Part shown: positions 8,550 through 17,263 of the stretch, in pieces
How the letters are laid out: the number at the start of each line of letters is the position of its first letter
Numbering within the stretch: position 1 is the stretch's first letter
Source: an uncultured Chryseobacterium sp.
Lineage (GTDB): Bacteria > Bacteroidota > Bacteroidia > Flavobacteriales > Weeksellaceae
Direction: 5' to 3'
Length of the DNA stretch: 64,000 nt
Assembly: GCA_913776245.1 (NCBI GenBank)
Contig: CAJYLO010000028.1
Span: forward strand, 1 to 64,000
The notes under the pieces: generated by a model
The model's input: only the letters and a program-made list of their open reading frames with translations
The model's database searches: none
Told to the model about the DNA's origin: nothing
Made by a program: the position numbers and the translations under genes

Positions 8550-10055
8550 TTATTTTTTAATGATTTTAATAGATTCTGAATAGTTTTCGCCAGAGAATTT
8601 TAGCACATAATTTCCTTGTTCCAAAAAGGATAAGTCTAAAATTAAATCTCCAAAAGGATTCGTATTCTTAGCATTAAGTCTGTTTCTTATAAATCTTCCT
8701 GATAAATCATAAATACTGATGTCTAAGTTTTTGTTTTGAGTGTTTTTGATTCTGACATTCAAAGTGTTTTTTACAGGATTGGGATAAACCAAAGTTATGT
8801 TGCGTTCAGAAGAAGGATTGTCAACATTTAGCATAATATTATTTAAAAGTTTGAAGACCAAGATGTCATCATTATATGTTGCTCCACCATAGATGTTGCC
8901 ATCTTCAGAAATCTGAATGTTCTTCAGAATCGCATTGCTAAAAGTATTTTTAAAGTTGCCGTTATCTGCAAAGTTGGTGTCCAAAGAGCTATCAAGATTA
9001 TAGCTTCCTATCCAAAGGTCTTTTGAAGAACTGGAATATTGAGTTCCGGCTAACAATAATTTTCCTTTATAAAAAGCAATATCATTGATGTCGAAGAATT
9101 TTCCGTTCAAGCAGGGGAAGTATCCGGAAACATCAAAAAAAGTCTTTACAAGGTTTCCGGTATTAAGATTTACTACCAGTATATTATCGTTGCAGTCTTG
9201 TATGTGCAAAATCACATAAGCATAATTTGAGACAGGATCAATAATCATTTTTCTTAAACTTCCCGACCTGTAATAATCGGGCAGCATATACTCAAAATTA
9301 AAATTCTGATCTACACTGCCATCCTGATTGATTTTTTTAAGAATATTGTATCGGTATTTGGCTGTGTTATTTACAGTAATTTGTTTAATGCTATTGGCTG
9401 CAAGCAGTATTTTTCCATCATTCAACAAAATAGCATCGGATATATTTTCGTAGTCACCAAAATCGTAGTTTTGAACACCTTTATTCCCAAAAGAAAAATC
9501 TGAAAAACCGTCTTGAGTAAATTTTTCGATATACAAATCAGTTGTATTCCCACCGAATGTGTAAAATTTACCATCAGAAAGTTTTAATATTTTATTAGTT
9601 GCTCCCGAAAAAATTTCCTGTTTACCATTAAAAGCAAAAAGAGAGTCTAACTTCCCGCTAGCTTTAGTTTTTATTAAGCCTTTGTCTGTAAGGAAAAGTA
9701 ATCTTCCGTCATCATATTCAATAAAATCTTTTGGATTGATGTAAGTCTGGTATGAGTCAAAGTTGTTAATGACCTTACCTACATTACCGAAATTAGAATT
9801 CAAACCATTGTTCGTATTGAACTTCAAAACGCTTAAGCCGCTTTTATAGTAGAGATAATCTGTAAGATTGGTATATGATGTCGCAATGATAGAATGATCG
9901 GACAATAATTTAATCTTTCCGGTTTCATCATAACTTTTGTATCTGTAATCGGTAACAAGGTATCCGGATTGATTAAAATTAGTGTCTAAATACTGCGTTT
10001 GAGCAAATGCTTTTAAGCATAAAAATATCAAAAGAGTAATCGTAATTTTTTTCAT
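8550..10055 (-). CDS. Secreted delta-60 repeat protein with T9SS sorting tail
   Basis: This 501-residue protein is the first gene of the delta-60 operon. It has a signal peptide (about residues 1-18, ending AFAQ), four recognisable repeat cores (DSLFAFNGK, DFSFGNKGV, DQNFNFEY, DTNFADNGN) and a type A T9SS sorting domain over the last 75 residues (LVYPNPVKNTLNV to SIKIIKK). Export across the outer membrane by T9SS is therefore expected. The operon promoter should lie in the 295-base region upstream, which also holds a 14-codon ORF. Confidence 0.87.
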   Translation of the reverse strand: MKKITITLLIFLCLKAFAQTQYLDTNFNQSGYLVTDYRYKSYDETGKIKLLSDHSIIATSYTNLTDYLYYKSGLSVLKFNTNNGLNSNFGNVGKVINNFDSYQTYINPKDFIEYDDGRLLFLTDKGLIKTKASGKLDSLFAFNGKQEIFSGATNKILKLSDGKFYTFGGNTTDLYIEKFTQDGFSDFSFGNKGVQNYDFGDYENISDAILLNDGKILLAANSIKQITVNNTAKYRYNILKKINQDGSVDQNFNFEYMLPDYYRSGSLRKMIIDPVSNYAYVILHIQDCNDNILVVNLNTGNLVKTFFDVSGYFPCLNGKFFDINDIAFYKGKLLLAGTQYSSSSKDLWIGSYNLDSSLDTNFADNGNFKNTFSNAILKNIQISEDGNIYGGATYNDDILVFKLLNNIMLNVDNPSSERNITLVYPNPVKNTLNVRIKNTQNKNLDISIYDLSGRFIRNRLNAKNTNPFGDLILDLSFLEQGNYVLKFSGENYSESIKIIKK

Positions 10056-10350
10056 AGTGTTTCATTTGTATGTCGTTTTTTGGGAAATAAGAATGCCTCC
10101 AAGCTTGGAAATCAAATAATAGTTTTGTCCCTGTTGATTTTTCCCATTCTATAATATGAGAATACCCGGACAGGCATCAGACTCATAGGTGTTAAGCCCT
10201 TTGTTCTGCTGATATTATAAACTTTGAAGGTCTGTACTCTAAAAAAATCGGAGTGATAAAGAGAAAGTCAGGTTTGTTTTCATAATTTGTGTTATTTGTT
10301 GTAAAAGTATAAAAAAAAGCAATCGAATTAACTATTCTATAAAAATTTAT
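10056..10350 (-). promoter_or_regulatory. Long leader of the delta-60 operon
   Basis: On the minus strand TACTTTTA (10309-10302) resembles the -7 element TAnnTTTG, giving a leader of about 240 bases. It contains a 14-codon ORF (MKTNLTFSLSLRFF, 10283-10239) about 13 bases after the likely start, and near the gene a palindrome CCAAGCTTGG. I recognise no known riboswitch and no terminator in it. The function is unknown. Confidence 0.3.
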
Positions 10351-11877
10351 TTATCTTCTTTTTTTTATGCCTAACATTCCTAAGACAAGTTTTGCGCCTT
10401 CTCTTGCCAACGTGTTGAGGAACGTTTTTCCGGCCCGGCTTTCAATGACCTGCTCAAACATTCCCGACTCTTCTTTGGGCTGTGCAGTCCTGGACGGGGT
10501 TGGAATTACAGTTTGAGTATGTTCTTCGATTCTCTTGTTCAGAATTTCGTAAGCACTTTCTTTATCTACGATCTGTTCGTATTTTCTGACCAATGAAGAG
10601 CTGCCGGTCAGTTCATCAATTTCTGATGACGTCAAAATATCCATTCTGCTTTCAGGCGAAATCAAATAAGTCTGTACTAATGGCGTCGGGATTCCTTTTT
10701 CGTCCAAAGCGGTTACAAACGCTTCACCGATTCCGAGATTCTGAATCAGTTCATTGGCTTTGTAAAATTCTGTAGTCGGATAATTTTCTACCGCTTTGTC
10801 GATTTCTTTTCGGTCTTTCGCCGTAAAACCTCTTAAAGCGTGCTGGATTTTCAAACCCAATTGACTCAGAATATTTTCCGGAACATCACCCGGAATCTGT
10901 GTAATGAAATAGATGCCGATGCCTTTGGAACGGATTAGTTTTACCATCGTTTCAATTTGAGAAAGCAATGCTTTTGAAGCCTCGTTAAAAATTAAATGCG
11001 CCTCATCGATGAATAGAACCAGCTTCGGTCTTCCGCTGTCGCCTTCTTCAGGAAACGTCATATAAATCTCAGCAAATAAAGAAAGCATAAATGTCGAGAA
11101 AAGATTCGGTTTATTCTGAATATCATCAACTCGGAAAATATTGACGACGCCTTTGCCATCTCGGGTTTTAAGCAAATCATCCACTTCAAAACTCGGTTCG
11201 CCGAAGAATGTTGTGGCACCTTGTTGTTCCATCGCTACAATCGAGCGTAAAATGGCGCCTAAAGATGCAGGCGCAATGGAACCGTAATTATCTGCCAATT
11301 CCTTTTTCCCAATCGGATTATCGGTTACATATTGCAACACTTTTTTCAAATCCTGCAAGTCAATGAGCGGTAGCGCTTTATCATCACAATATTTGAAAAC
11401 AATGGACATAATGCTTTGCTGCGTGTCATTCAATCCAAGGATTTTACTTAATAAAATCGGTCCAAATTCCAAAACGGTCGCTCTCAATTTCACACCCTTT
11501 GCACCGGAAATGGTCATTAATTCTACCGGGAAACGCTGTGGCGAGTAAGGCAATTGCGTTTTGGAATAGCGGTCTTTGATAATGTCATTTTCTGTTCCGG
11601 CTTCGGCGATTCCGGAAAGGTCGCCTTTGATGTCCATAACCAAAGTCGGGATGCCGGCGTGGGACAGCTGCTCTACAAAAACCTGAAGTGTTTTGGTTTT
11701 CCCGGTTCCTGTTGCGCCGGCAATCAAGCCGTGTCTGTTGACGGTTTTCAGCGGAATCGAAACATTGACTTCTGTCACTATTTCGCCGTCCAGCATTCCT
11801 TTCCCGAGAATGATGTGTTCGCCTTTCGGATTATATTTTGAATTAAGATCAGTGATGAATTTTTCTTTATTTGACAT
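10351..11877 (-). CDS. HerA/YjgR-like ATPase (DUF853)
   Basis: This 508-residue ATPase of the FtsK-HerA superfamily has a Walker A GATGTGKT at residues 54-61, a Walker B LVLFIDEAHLIF near residue 290, and the sensor segment FITQIPGDVPENILSQLG just after it. The overall plan matches the YjgR/DUF853 family, normally about 500 residues, so the gene is full length. HerA relatives form hexameric rings that pump DNA or remodel protein-DNA complexes; the role of the YjgR branch is not known. It is monocistronic and divergent from the bestrophin gene. Confidence 0.88.
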   Translation of the reverse strand: MSNKEKFITDLNSKYNPKGEHIILGKGMLDGEIVTEVNVSIPLKTVNRHGLIAGATGTGKTKTLQVFVEQLSHAGIPTLVMDIKGDLSGIAEAGTENDIIKDRYSKTQLPYSPQRFPVELMTISGAKGVKLRATVLEFGPILLSKILGLNDTQQSIMSIVFKYCDDKALPLIDLQDLKKVLQYVTDNPIGKKELADNYGSIAPASLGAILRSIVAMEQQGATTFFGEPSFEVDDLLKTRDGKGVVNIFRVDDIQNKPNLFSTFMLSLFAEIYMTFPEEGDSGRPKLVLFIDEAHLIFNEASKALLSQIETMVKLIRSKGIGIYFITQIPGDVPENILSQLGLKIQHALRGFTAKDRKEIDKAVENYPTTEFYKANELIQNLGIGEAFVTALDEKGIPTPLVQTYLISPESRMDILTSSEIDELTGSSSLVRKYEQIVDKESAYEILNKRIEEHTQTVIPTPSRTAQPKEESGMFEQVIESRAGKTFLNTLAREGAKLVLGMLGIKKRR

Positions 11878-11951
11878 CGAATGGTTTTTTAAATGTCTAA
11901 ATTTAAAAATAATTCCCTTAAATGAACATGAAAATTAAAATTTCTAAAACT

Positions 11952-11959
11952 TATATTTG
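11952..11959 (+). promoter_or_regulatory. -7 promoter element of the bestrophin gene
   Basis: TATATTTG is a perfect TAnnTTTG match 17 bases before the ATG. No clear -33 TTTG is visible at the expected distance. Confidence 0.45.
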
Positions 11960-11976
11960 CAATTAAGAATTAGCCT

Positions 11977-12858
11977 ATGCGCGTCTATAACACGAAAAAT
12001 TTTCTCAAGATTCTCATCAGTCTGCATAAGTCGGACACACTGAAAATACTGTTTCCCACGATTTTGCTGGTCGGTGTTTATTCCTATGCGATTTATTTTA
12101 TTGAAGTAAAATTTCTGCATCTGACCTCAAAATCATTGGTAAGTCATGTTGGGCTTTTGCATTCTTTATTAGGTTTTGTATTGTCCTTATTACTTGTTTT
12201 CAGAACCAATACGGCGTATGACCGCTGGTGGGAAGGTCGTAAACTCTGGGGTAAGCTGGTGAATGACAGCCGGAACTTCATCATCAAAATCAACAGTATT
12301 CTCCCTGAAACGGATACCAAAAACAGACAGCAGATTGCGAAGTATGTGCGATTTTTCCCGTTTTTTCTCTCAAGTCACTTGTCGAAAGAATCTACAAGGC
12401 TAGTATTAGATAGGGATTTTTCCGACCTTGCCAAAGAACTGCAGCATCATCCGCCAGCCGAACTGATTTTTCTCCTGACCAAAAAATTATATCAATTGAG
12501 AAAGGAAGGTAAAATCTCCGACACGGAAATGCTATTCCTCGACACCCAATTGTCCGGTTTTCTGGATGTCTGCGGTGGTTGCGAACGCATTAAAAACACG
12601 CCGATTCCTTATTCTTATTCCTCTTTTATCAAGAAATTTATCATCTTTTACGTTTTAGCGCTTCCGATTGCCAATGTGGTGAATCTCGGCGTCTTTATGA
12701 TCCCGATTACGATGTTTGTTTATTATGTTCTGATGAGCCTGGAGCTGATTGCCGAGGAAATAGAAGACCCGTTTAATAATGATGAGAATGATATCCCGAT
12801 GGAAGCGATCTCTCAAAATATAGAAAGAAGTATCAACCTGATCTCCAACAAAGCCTGA
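11977..12858 (+). CDS. Bestrophin family ion channel
   Basis: This 293-residue protein belongs to the bacterial bestrophin (UPF0187) family, whose members form pentameric ion channels in the inner membrane. The family core RTNTAYDRWWEGRKLWGKL lies near residues 75-95. The predicted membrane helices are near residues 22-42, 58-76, 213-232 and 236-256, and the conserved IPxPYSY-like segment appears as NTPIPYSYS. Bacterial homologues studied conduct cations, unlike the animal chloride channels. The next gene starts 2 bases after the stop, so the two are probably co-transcribed. Confidence 0.9.
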   Translation: MRVYNTKNFLKILISLHKSDTLKILFPTILLVGVYSYAIYFIEVKFLHLTSKSLVSHVGLLHSLLGFVLSLLLVFRTNTAYDRWWEGRKLWGKLVNDSRNFIIKINSILPETDTKNRQQIAKYVRFFPFFLSSHLSKESTRLVLDRDFSDLAKELQHHPPAELIFLLTKKLYQLRKEGKISDTEMLFLDTQLSGFLDVCGGCERIKNTPIPYSYSSFIKKFIIFYVLALPIANVVNLGVFMIPITMFVYYVLMSLELIAEEIEDPFNNDENDIPMEAISQNIERSINLISNKA

Positions 12859-12860
12859 TT

Positions 12861-13394
12861 ATGACGAAGAAACTGAAACTCGAAGAACTCGGAAGAATTG
12901 ATGTCGAAACTTTTAAGAGAACTGTAAAAATTCCGCTGGTGGTGGTGCTTGATAATGTGAGAAGTATGCACAATGTTGGAGCAATTTTTCGTACTGCCGA
13001 TGCTTTTCTGGTAGAGAAAATTGTACTTTGTGGGATCACGCCTCAGCCGCCTCACCGGGAAATCCATAAAGCGGCGTTGGGCGCTACCGAAAGTGTGGAT
13101 TGGATTTTTGAGGAAAATATCAATACAGCAATCGATAATCTTAAAAAGGAAAACTTCAGGATTATTGGGATTGAACAGACATCAACAAGCCAATTGATTT
13201 CTGATTTTGAAATCGATCCTGATAAAAAGTATGCTTTGATTCTAGGTAATGAAGTAGACGGAATTAGCGATGAAGCTTTGTCAAATATTGATACCTTTCT
13301 GGAAATCCCTCAGCTTGGAACCAAACATTCCCTCAATGTGAGTGTCTGTGGCGGAATTGTGATTTGGGAGTTTGCGAAGAATCGGATGTCTTAA
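12861..13394 (+). CDS. TrmH/SpoU family RNA 2'-O-methyltransferase
   Basis: This 177-residue protein is a minimal SPOUT methyltransferase. The three SpoU motifs are present: DNVRSMHNVGAIFRTADAF (motif 1, about residues 31-50), LILGNEVDGI (motif 2, near 126) and IPQLGTKHSLNVSVCGGIVIWEF (motif 3, near 149). It uses S-adenosylmethionine to methylate a ribose 2'-OH in tRNA or rRNA. It lacks the N-terminal substrate-binding extension of RlmB/TsnR, as do TrmL/TrmH short forms, so the target position cannot be assigned. Confidence 0.9.
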   Translation: MTKKLKLEELGRIDVETFKRTVKIPLVVVLDNVRSMHNVGAIFRTADAFLVEKIVLCGITPQPPHREIHKAALGATESVDWIFEENINTAIDNLKKENFRIIGIEQTSTSQLISDFEIDPDKKYALILGNEVDGISDEALSNIDTFLEIPQLGTKHSLNVSVCGGIVIWEFAKNRMS

Positions 13395-13402
13395 AAAAAT
13401 AA

Positions 13403-13432
13403 AAACTGCAAGCACCAGAAGTGCCGCAGTTT
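13403..13432 (+). terminator. Hairpin after the methyltransferase gene
   Basis: AAACTGC and GCAGTTT enclose an inner GCAC/GTGC stem with a 5-base loop. Only a short T-run follows, so this is a probable rather than certain terminator of the bestrophin/methyltransferase pair. Confidence 0.5.
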
Positions 13433-13570
13433 GAAATAAATCTAATAAAAAGTAAAAATGAAAGGCGACAAAGATATATTTTTAGATGAATACAAAGCAA
13501 TAGTTTTGTTAAAAAATTTAAAAAAAATTTAAAAGTCTTTGCCGCAAAGGATTTTTTGTAAATTAGCATA

Positions 13571-14224
13571 ATGTTTATAAAAGACTACATTTCCAAAGAT
13601 TATCCGGCCTTTGCTGTCAGAGATTCCATTGAGGAAGCTTCTGAAGTGGCTAAGGAATTTGGTTACTCTCACGTATTCATCGTAAACAAAGGTAATTTTC
13701 TTGGTTGTCTCAGCCAGTCTTTTCTGGAAGACAGTCCGGAAGGCAAGCTGGACTCGCTTAATATCCATTATGAGCGGTTTGCTATTATGGAAGACAGCAG
13801 CCTTTTAGACAGCATCAAACTTTTTTACACCTTCAATGCCAATGTGATTCCGGTGATTTCCAAAGAAGAAAAATATCTGGGTTACATCTCTTGCGATGAT
13901 ATCTTTAATGAATTTTCCAAGTATCCTTTGTTCTCGGAAAACGGTGCCATTCTCACCATTCAGACCACAGGATTGCATTACTCTATGACTGAAATTTCTC
14001 AGATTGTTGAAAGTAATAACGGGAAAATATACGGAACTTTCATCAATGCGATCAAAGAAGATTCCATTGAGATTACACTTAAAATCAGCAATGAAAATCT
14101 GAGTTCCATTGATGAGACTTTTGAAAGATATGGCTATGCAGTGGTTCATAAACATTATAATGATGAAAAAGAAGAACTGTTGAAAGACCGTTTCGGATTT
14201 TTCCAGAAATTTTTGGAAATCTAG
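13571..14224 (+). CDS. CBS-domain protein with C-terminal ACT-like region
   Basis: This 217-residue protein has a tandem CBS pair (about residues 1-120; second copy IPVISKEEKYLGYISCDDIF) and a C-terminal region of about 80 residues (TEISQIVESNNGKIYGTFI to YAVVHKHY) laid out like an ACT regulatory domain. CBS pairs bind adenine nucleotides. It starts an operon with nadK, 3 bases downstream; this pairing suggests it senses an adenylate or NAD(P)-related ligand, but that is inference. It could equally be a general nucleotide sensor. Confidence 0.8.
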   Translation: MFIKDYISKDYPAFAVRDSIEEASEVAKEFGYSHVFIVNKGNFLGCLSQSFLEDSPEGKLDSLNIHYERFAIMEDSSLLDSIKLFYTFNANVIPVISKEEKYLGYISCDDIFNEFSKYPLFSENGAILTIQTTGLHYSMTEISQIVESNNGKIYGTFINAIKEDSIEITLKISNENLSSIDETFERYGYAVVHKHYNDEKEELLKDRFGFFQKFLEI

Positions 14225-14227
14225 ACT

Positions 14228-15100
14228 ATGAAGGCAGCCATTTATTCCCAAAAGAAAGATCTCGATACATTTCTGTATCTCAACAAATTTATTTCTGAGC
14301 TGGCGCTGAGAGATGTTGCGGTGGTGCTTCACCGGGAAATGGCGGAGAGTCTTAATTTTTCTAAAGATTTTGATACATTTTCCACCAAAGACCAATTGCG
14401 GGATAAAAAGGTGAATATTGTTTTCAGCTTTGGAGGAGACGGGACTATTCTCAACGCCCTGACTTTTATCCAGGATCTGGAGATCCCGATTATTGGTGTT
14501 AATACAGGAAGATTAGGTTTTCTTGCCAATTTCAGAAAAGATCAGATCTTTGAAGAGCTGGACTCAATCATTCTGGATAAGAATTATAACATCAGCGAAA
14601 GATCAGTCATCAAGATATCAACCAATAGCGATACGGCAATTGATTTTCCATTTGCATTGAATGATGTCAGCCTTTCCAGAAAAGAAACGACATCAATGAT
14701 CACTGTAGAATCGTATATCAATGATGAGTTTCTGAATGTGTTTTGGGGAGACGGCCTGATTATCTCGACGCCGACCGGCTCCACGGCCTATTCACTGAGT
14801 TGTGGCGGACCAATCATTTCACCCTCCAATGATAACTTCGCCATTTCTCCAATAGCACCGCATAACCTGAATGTAAGACCGCTGATCGTAAAAGATGATT
14901 CTAAAATAAAACTCACCGTTAAAAGCAGGGTTCCGGAGTACACACTGGCTTTGGATTCCAGGCTTTATCATATGGAAGTCGGGAGTGAAATCCTGATAGA
15001 AAAAGCAGAATTCTCCCTGTTTCTCATCAAACCGAAAAATTTCAGTTTCTATGAAACAATCCGGCAGAAGCTGCTTTGGGGAAACGATAAGCGGAATTAA
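14228..15100 (+). CDS. nadK: NAD kinase
   Basis: This 290-residue cytoplasmic enzyme phosphorylates NAD to NADP. The nucleotide-binding GGDGT motif is at residues 69-73 in FSFGGDGTILNAL, followed by NTGRLGFLANF. The NAD-binding segment DGLIISTPTGSTAYSLSCGGPI lies near residue 178. Length and motifs match the bacterial ppnK/nadK family. It follows the CBS gene by 3 bases and is probably translated from the same message. Confidence 0.95.
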   Translation: MKAAIYSQKKDLDTFLYLNKFISELALRDVAVVLHREMAESLNFSKDFDTFSTKDQLRDKKVNIVFSFGGDGTILNALTFIQDLEIPIIGVNTGRLGFLANFRKDQIFEELDSIILDKNYNISERSVIKISTNSDTAIDFPFALNDVSLSRKETTSMITVESYINDEFLNVFWGDGLIISTPTGSTAYSLSCGGPIISPSNDNFAISPIAPHNLNVRPLIVKDDSKIKLTVKSRVPEYTLALDSRLYHMEVGSEILIEKAEFSLFLIKPKNFSFYETIRQKLLWGNDKRN

Positions 15101-15141
15101 TTTGTAAAATTATTCTCAACATAACATCCTGAAAATTGAAA

Positions 15142-15170
15142 TTGTAATTATTAATAATTTCGTAGCTTTA
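15142..15170 (+). promoter_or_regulatory. Promoter of the aldolase gene
   Basis: TTG (15142-15144) is followed after 18 bases by TAGCTTTA, one base away from TAnnTTTG. The ATG lies about 33 bases further on. Confidence 0.4.
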
Positions 15171-15202
15171 CAGTCCAAAAAAATCTTAAAAATATAATAA
15201 AA

Positions 15203-16270
15203 ATGAGCAGAAAATTTCCGGCAGGAGTTGCCACTGGTTCTTTAGTAACAGAAATATTTGAATATGCCAAAGAGAAGCAGTTTGCGCTTCCGGCAGCCAA
15301 CGTAATTGGTTCCAGCAATATCAACGCAACTTTGGAAACTGCTGCAAAGCTTAACGCTCCGGTTATCATCCAGTTTTCTAACGGTGGTGCGGCGTTCAAC
15401 GCGGGAAAAGGTTTGAGCAATGACGGACAGAAAGCTTCCATTCTTGGTGCTATTGCCGGTGCAAAACATATCCATACATTGGCAGAAGCTTACGGCGCAA
15501 CGGTTATCCTTCACACAGACCACTGTGCAAAGAAATTATTGCCTTGGGTAGACGGACTTTTGGATGCGAGTGAAGAATATTACAAGCAAAACGGAAAGCC
15601 TTTGTATTCTTCTCATATGTTAGATTTATCAGAAGAACCGCTTGAGGAAAACCTTGAGGTTTCTGCTAAATACTTCGAGAGAATGGCGAAAATGGGAATG
15701 ACTTTGGAAATCGAATTAGGTGTAACAGGTGGTGAAGAAGACGGTGTTGACAACTCTGATGTAGACAGCTCAAAACTATATACACAGCCGGAAGAAGTGG
15801 CACACGCATATGAGGTATTGAAAAAAATCTCCGATAACTTTACCATTGCCGCAGCATTCGGAAACGTACACGGTGTTTACAAACCAGGAAACGTAAAGCT
15901 GACTCCGAAAATTCTTGACAATTCTCAGAAATATGTTCAGGAAAAATTCGGAACTGGTGAGAAGCCTGTGAACTTTGTATTCCATGGTGGTTCCGGCTCT
16001 ACTCTTCAGGAAATCAGAGAAGCGATCAGCTACGGTGTAGTGAAAATGAACATCGATACGGATTTGCAGTTCGGTTATACAGAAGGCATCAGAGATTATA
16101 TGACAGAACAAATCGAATATCTACGTCATCAAATTGGTAATCCAACCGGCGCCGATGCTCCGAACAAAAAATTCTACGACCCGAGAGTCTGGGTAAGAAA
16201 AGGAGAGGAAACGTATATCAAGAGATTGACGCAGGCTTTCGAAGACCTGAACAATATTAATACACTTTAA
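15203..16270 (+). CDS. fbaA: Class II fructose-1,6-bisphosphate aldolase
   Basis: This 355-residue zinc enzyme of glycolysis and gluconeogenesis splits fructose-1,6-bisphosphate into DHAP and glyceraldehyde-3-phosphate. The active-site and zinc segment HTDHCAK is at residues 104-110, and the later metal and phosphate segments NVHGVY and FHGGSGS are present. Class IIA length (about 355) fits, and the C-terminal VWVRKGEETYIKRL is typical. The gene ends 87 bases before accD. Codon use is GC-richer and more biased than that of the delta-60 genes, as expected for a strongly expressed gene. Confidence 0.95.
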   Translation: MSRKFPAGVATGSLVTEIFEYAKEKQFALPAANVIGSSNINATLETAAKLNAPVIIQFSNGGAAFNAGKGLSNDGQKASILGAIAGAKHIHTLAEAYGATVILHTDHCAKKLLPWVDGLLDASEEYYKQNGKPLYSSHMLDLSEEPLEENLEVSAKYFERMAKMGMTLEIELGVTGGEEDGVDNSDVDSSKLYTQPEEVAHAYEVLKKISDNFTIAAAFGNVHGVYKPGNVKLTPKILDNSQKYVQEKFGTGEKPVNFVFHGGSGSTLQEIREAISYGVVKMNIDTDLQFGYTEGIRDYMTEQIEYLRHQIGNPTGADAPNKKFYDPRVWVRKGEETYIKRLTQAFEDLNNINTL

Positions 16271-16276
16271 TTAAAT

Positions 16277-16352
16277 TATAAATTTTAGATTATAAATTTT
16301 AAATGTAACTGATGTTTAATTTTTATAATCTAAAATCTAAAATCTAAAATTA
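16277..16352. repeat. AT-rich inverted repeat between fbaA and accD
   Basis: A left unit TAAATTTTAGATTATAAA and a right cluster of three tandem AATCTAAA units (TAATCTAAAATCTAAAATC) are inverted relative to each other. The arrangement could fold into a long AT hairpin. Confidence 0.5.
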
Positions 16353-16357
16353 TATCA

Positions 16358-17215
16358 ATGGCATTTGATTGGTTTAAAAGGAAAACCCAAAACATTACAA
16401 CGTCTACAGAAGACAAAAAAGATGTTCCGAAAGGGCTTTGGCATAAAACACCTACCGGAAAAATCATAGAAGCTGAAGAACTGAAAGCAAACAATTTTGT
16501 GTCGCCGGAAGACGGTTTCCATGTGAGAATCGGGAGCAGGGAATATTTTGATATGCTTTTTGATGATCAGAAATTCAAGGAATTGGATGCCGATGTGGAA
16601 AGTGTCGATATTCTGAAATTCAAGGATACAAAATCTTACACAGACCGTCTGAAAGAGGTGAAGTCCAAAACCAAACTGACCGATTCTATCCGCAATGCAA
16701 CAGGAAAAGTCAACGGTGTGGAAATGGTGGTTTCCTGTATGGATTTTGCTTTCATCGGAGGCTCTTTGGGGTCTGTAATGGGAGAAAAAATCCGAAGAGC
16801 TATTGATTATTGTATCAAGCACAAGTTGCCTTATATGATTATCTGCCAATCCGGTGGCGCAAGAATGCAGGAAGCTGCATATTCACTGATGCAGTTGGCG
16901 AAAGTTCAGGCCAAGTTAGTTCAGCTTTCTGATGCAGGTTTGCCTTACATCGCTTATCTTACAGATCCGACTTTCGGTGGAATCACGGCTTCGTTTGCTA
17001 TGACAGCAGATTTAATTATCGCAGAGCCAAGCGCATTGATCGGATTTGCGGGGCCAAGGGTGATCCGTGAGACCATTGGTAAAGATTTACCGGAAGGTTT
17101 CCAGACTTCGGAATTCCTGCAGGAAAAAGGTTTTGTGGATTTCATTGTGAGACGGACCGAAATCAAAGAACAGGTTTCCAGAGCAGTTAAGCTTTTGATC
17201 CACGAATTTCATTAA
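16358..17215 (+). CDS. accD: Acetyl-CoA carboxylase carboxyltransferase beta subunit
   Basis: This 285-residue protein is the beta half of the carboxyltransferase that makes malonyl-CoA in fatty-acid synthesis. The crotonase-like core is complete, including [18 protein letters not shown] near residue 165 and [13 protein letters not shown]. In most bacteria a four-cysteine zinc ribbon lies near residues 28-53 (KCPxC and VCPxC). Here those positions read HKTPTGK and FVSPEDG, with no cysteine at any of the four sites. The same loss is usual in flavobacterial AccD, so it is a lineage trait rather than a defect. A terminator follows 21 bases after the stop. Confidence 0.93.
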   Translation: MAFDWFKRKTQNITTSTEDKKDVPKGLWHKTPTGKIIEAEELKANNFVSPEDGFHVRIGSREYFDMLFDDQKFKELDADVESVDILKFKDTKSYTDRLKEVKSKTKLTDSIRNATGKVNGVEMVVSCMDFAFIGGSLGSVMGEKIRRAIDYCIKHKLPYMIICQSGGARMQEAAYSLMQLAKVQAKLVQLSDAGLPYIAYLTDPTFGGITASFAMTADLIIAEPSALIGFAGPRVIRETIGKDLPEGFQTSEFLQEKGFVDFIVRRTEIKEQVSRAVKLLIHEFH

Positions 17216-17236
17216 TTCAACCAAAAATAATACAGC

Positions 17237-17263
17237 ACTCTCTCAACTCTGAGAGAGTTTTTT
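17237..17263 (+). terminator. Terminator after accD, abutting the next start codon
   Basis: ACTCTCTC and GAGAGAGT form an 8-bp stem with a 6-base loop, followed by six T. The T-run ends exactly where the ATG of the next gene begins, so that gene can be expressed from upstream only by read-through. Confidence 0.75.

Noticed and set aside
13458-13532. 24-codon ORF (MKGDKDIFLDEYKAIVLLKN...) between the methyltransferase and CBS genes
   Set aside because: AT-rich, no promoter element or recognisable family, and no terminator-type structure after it.
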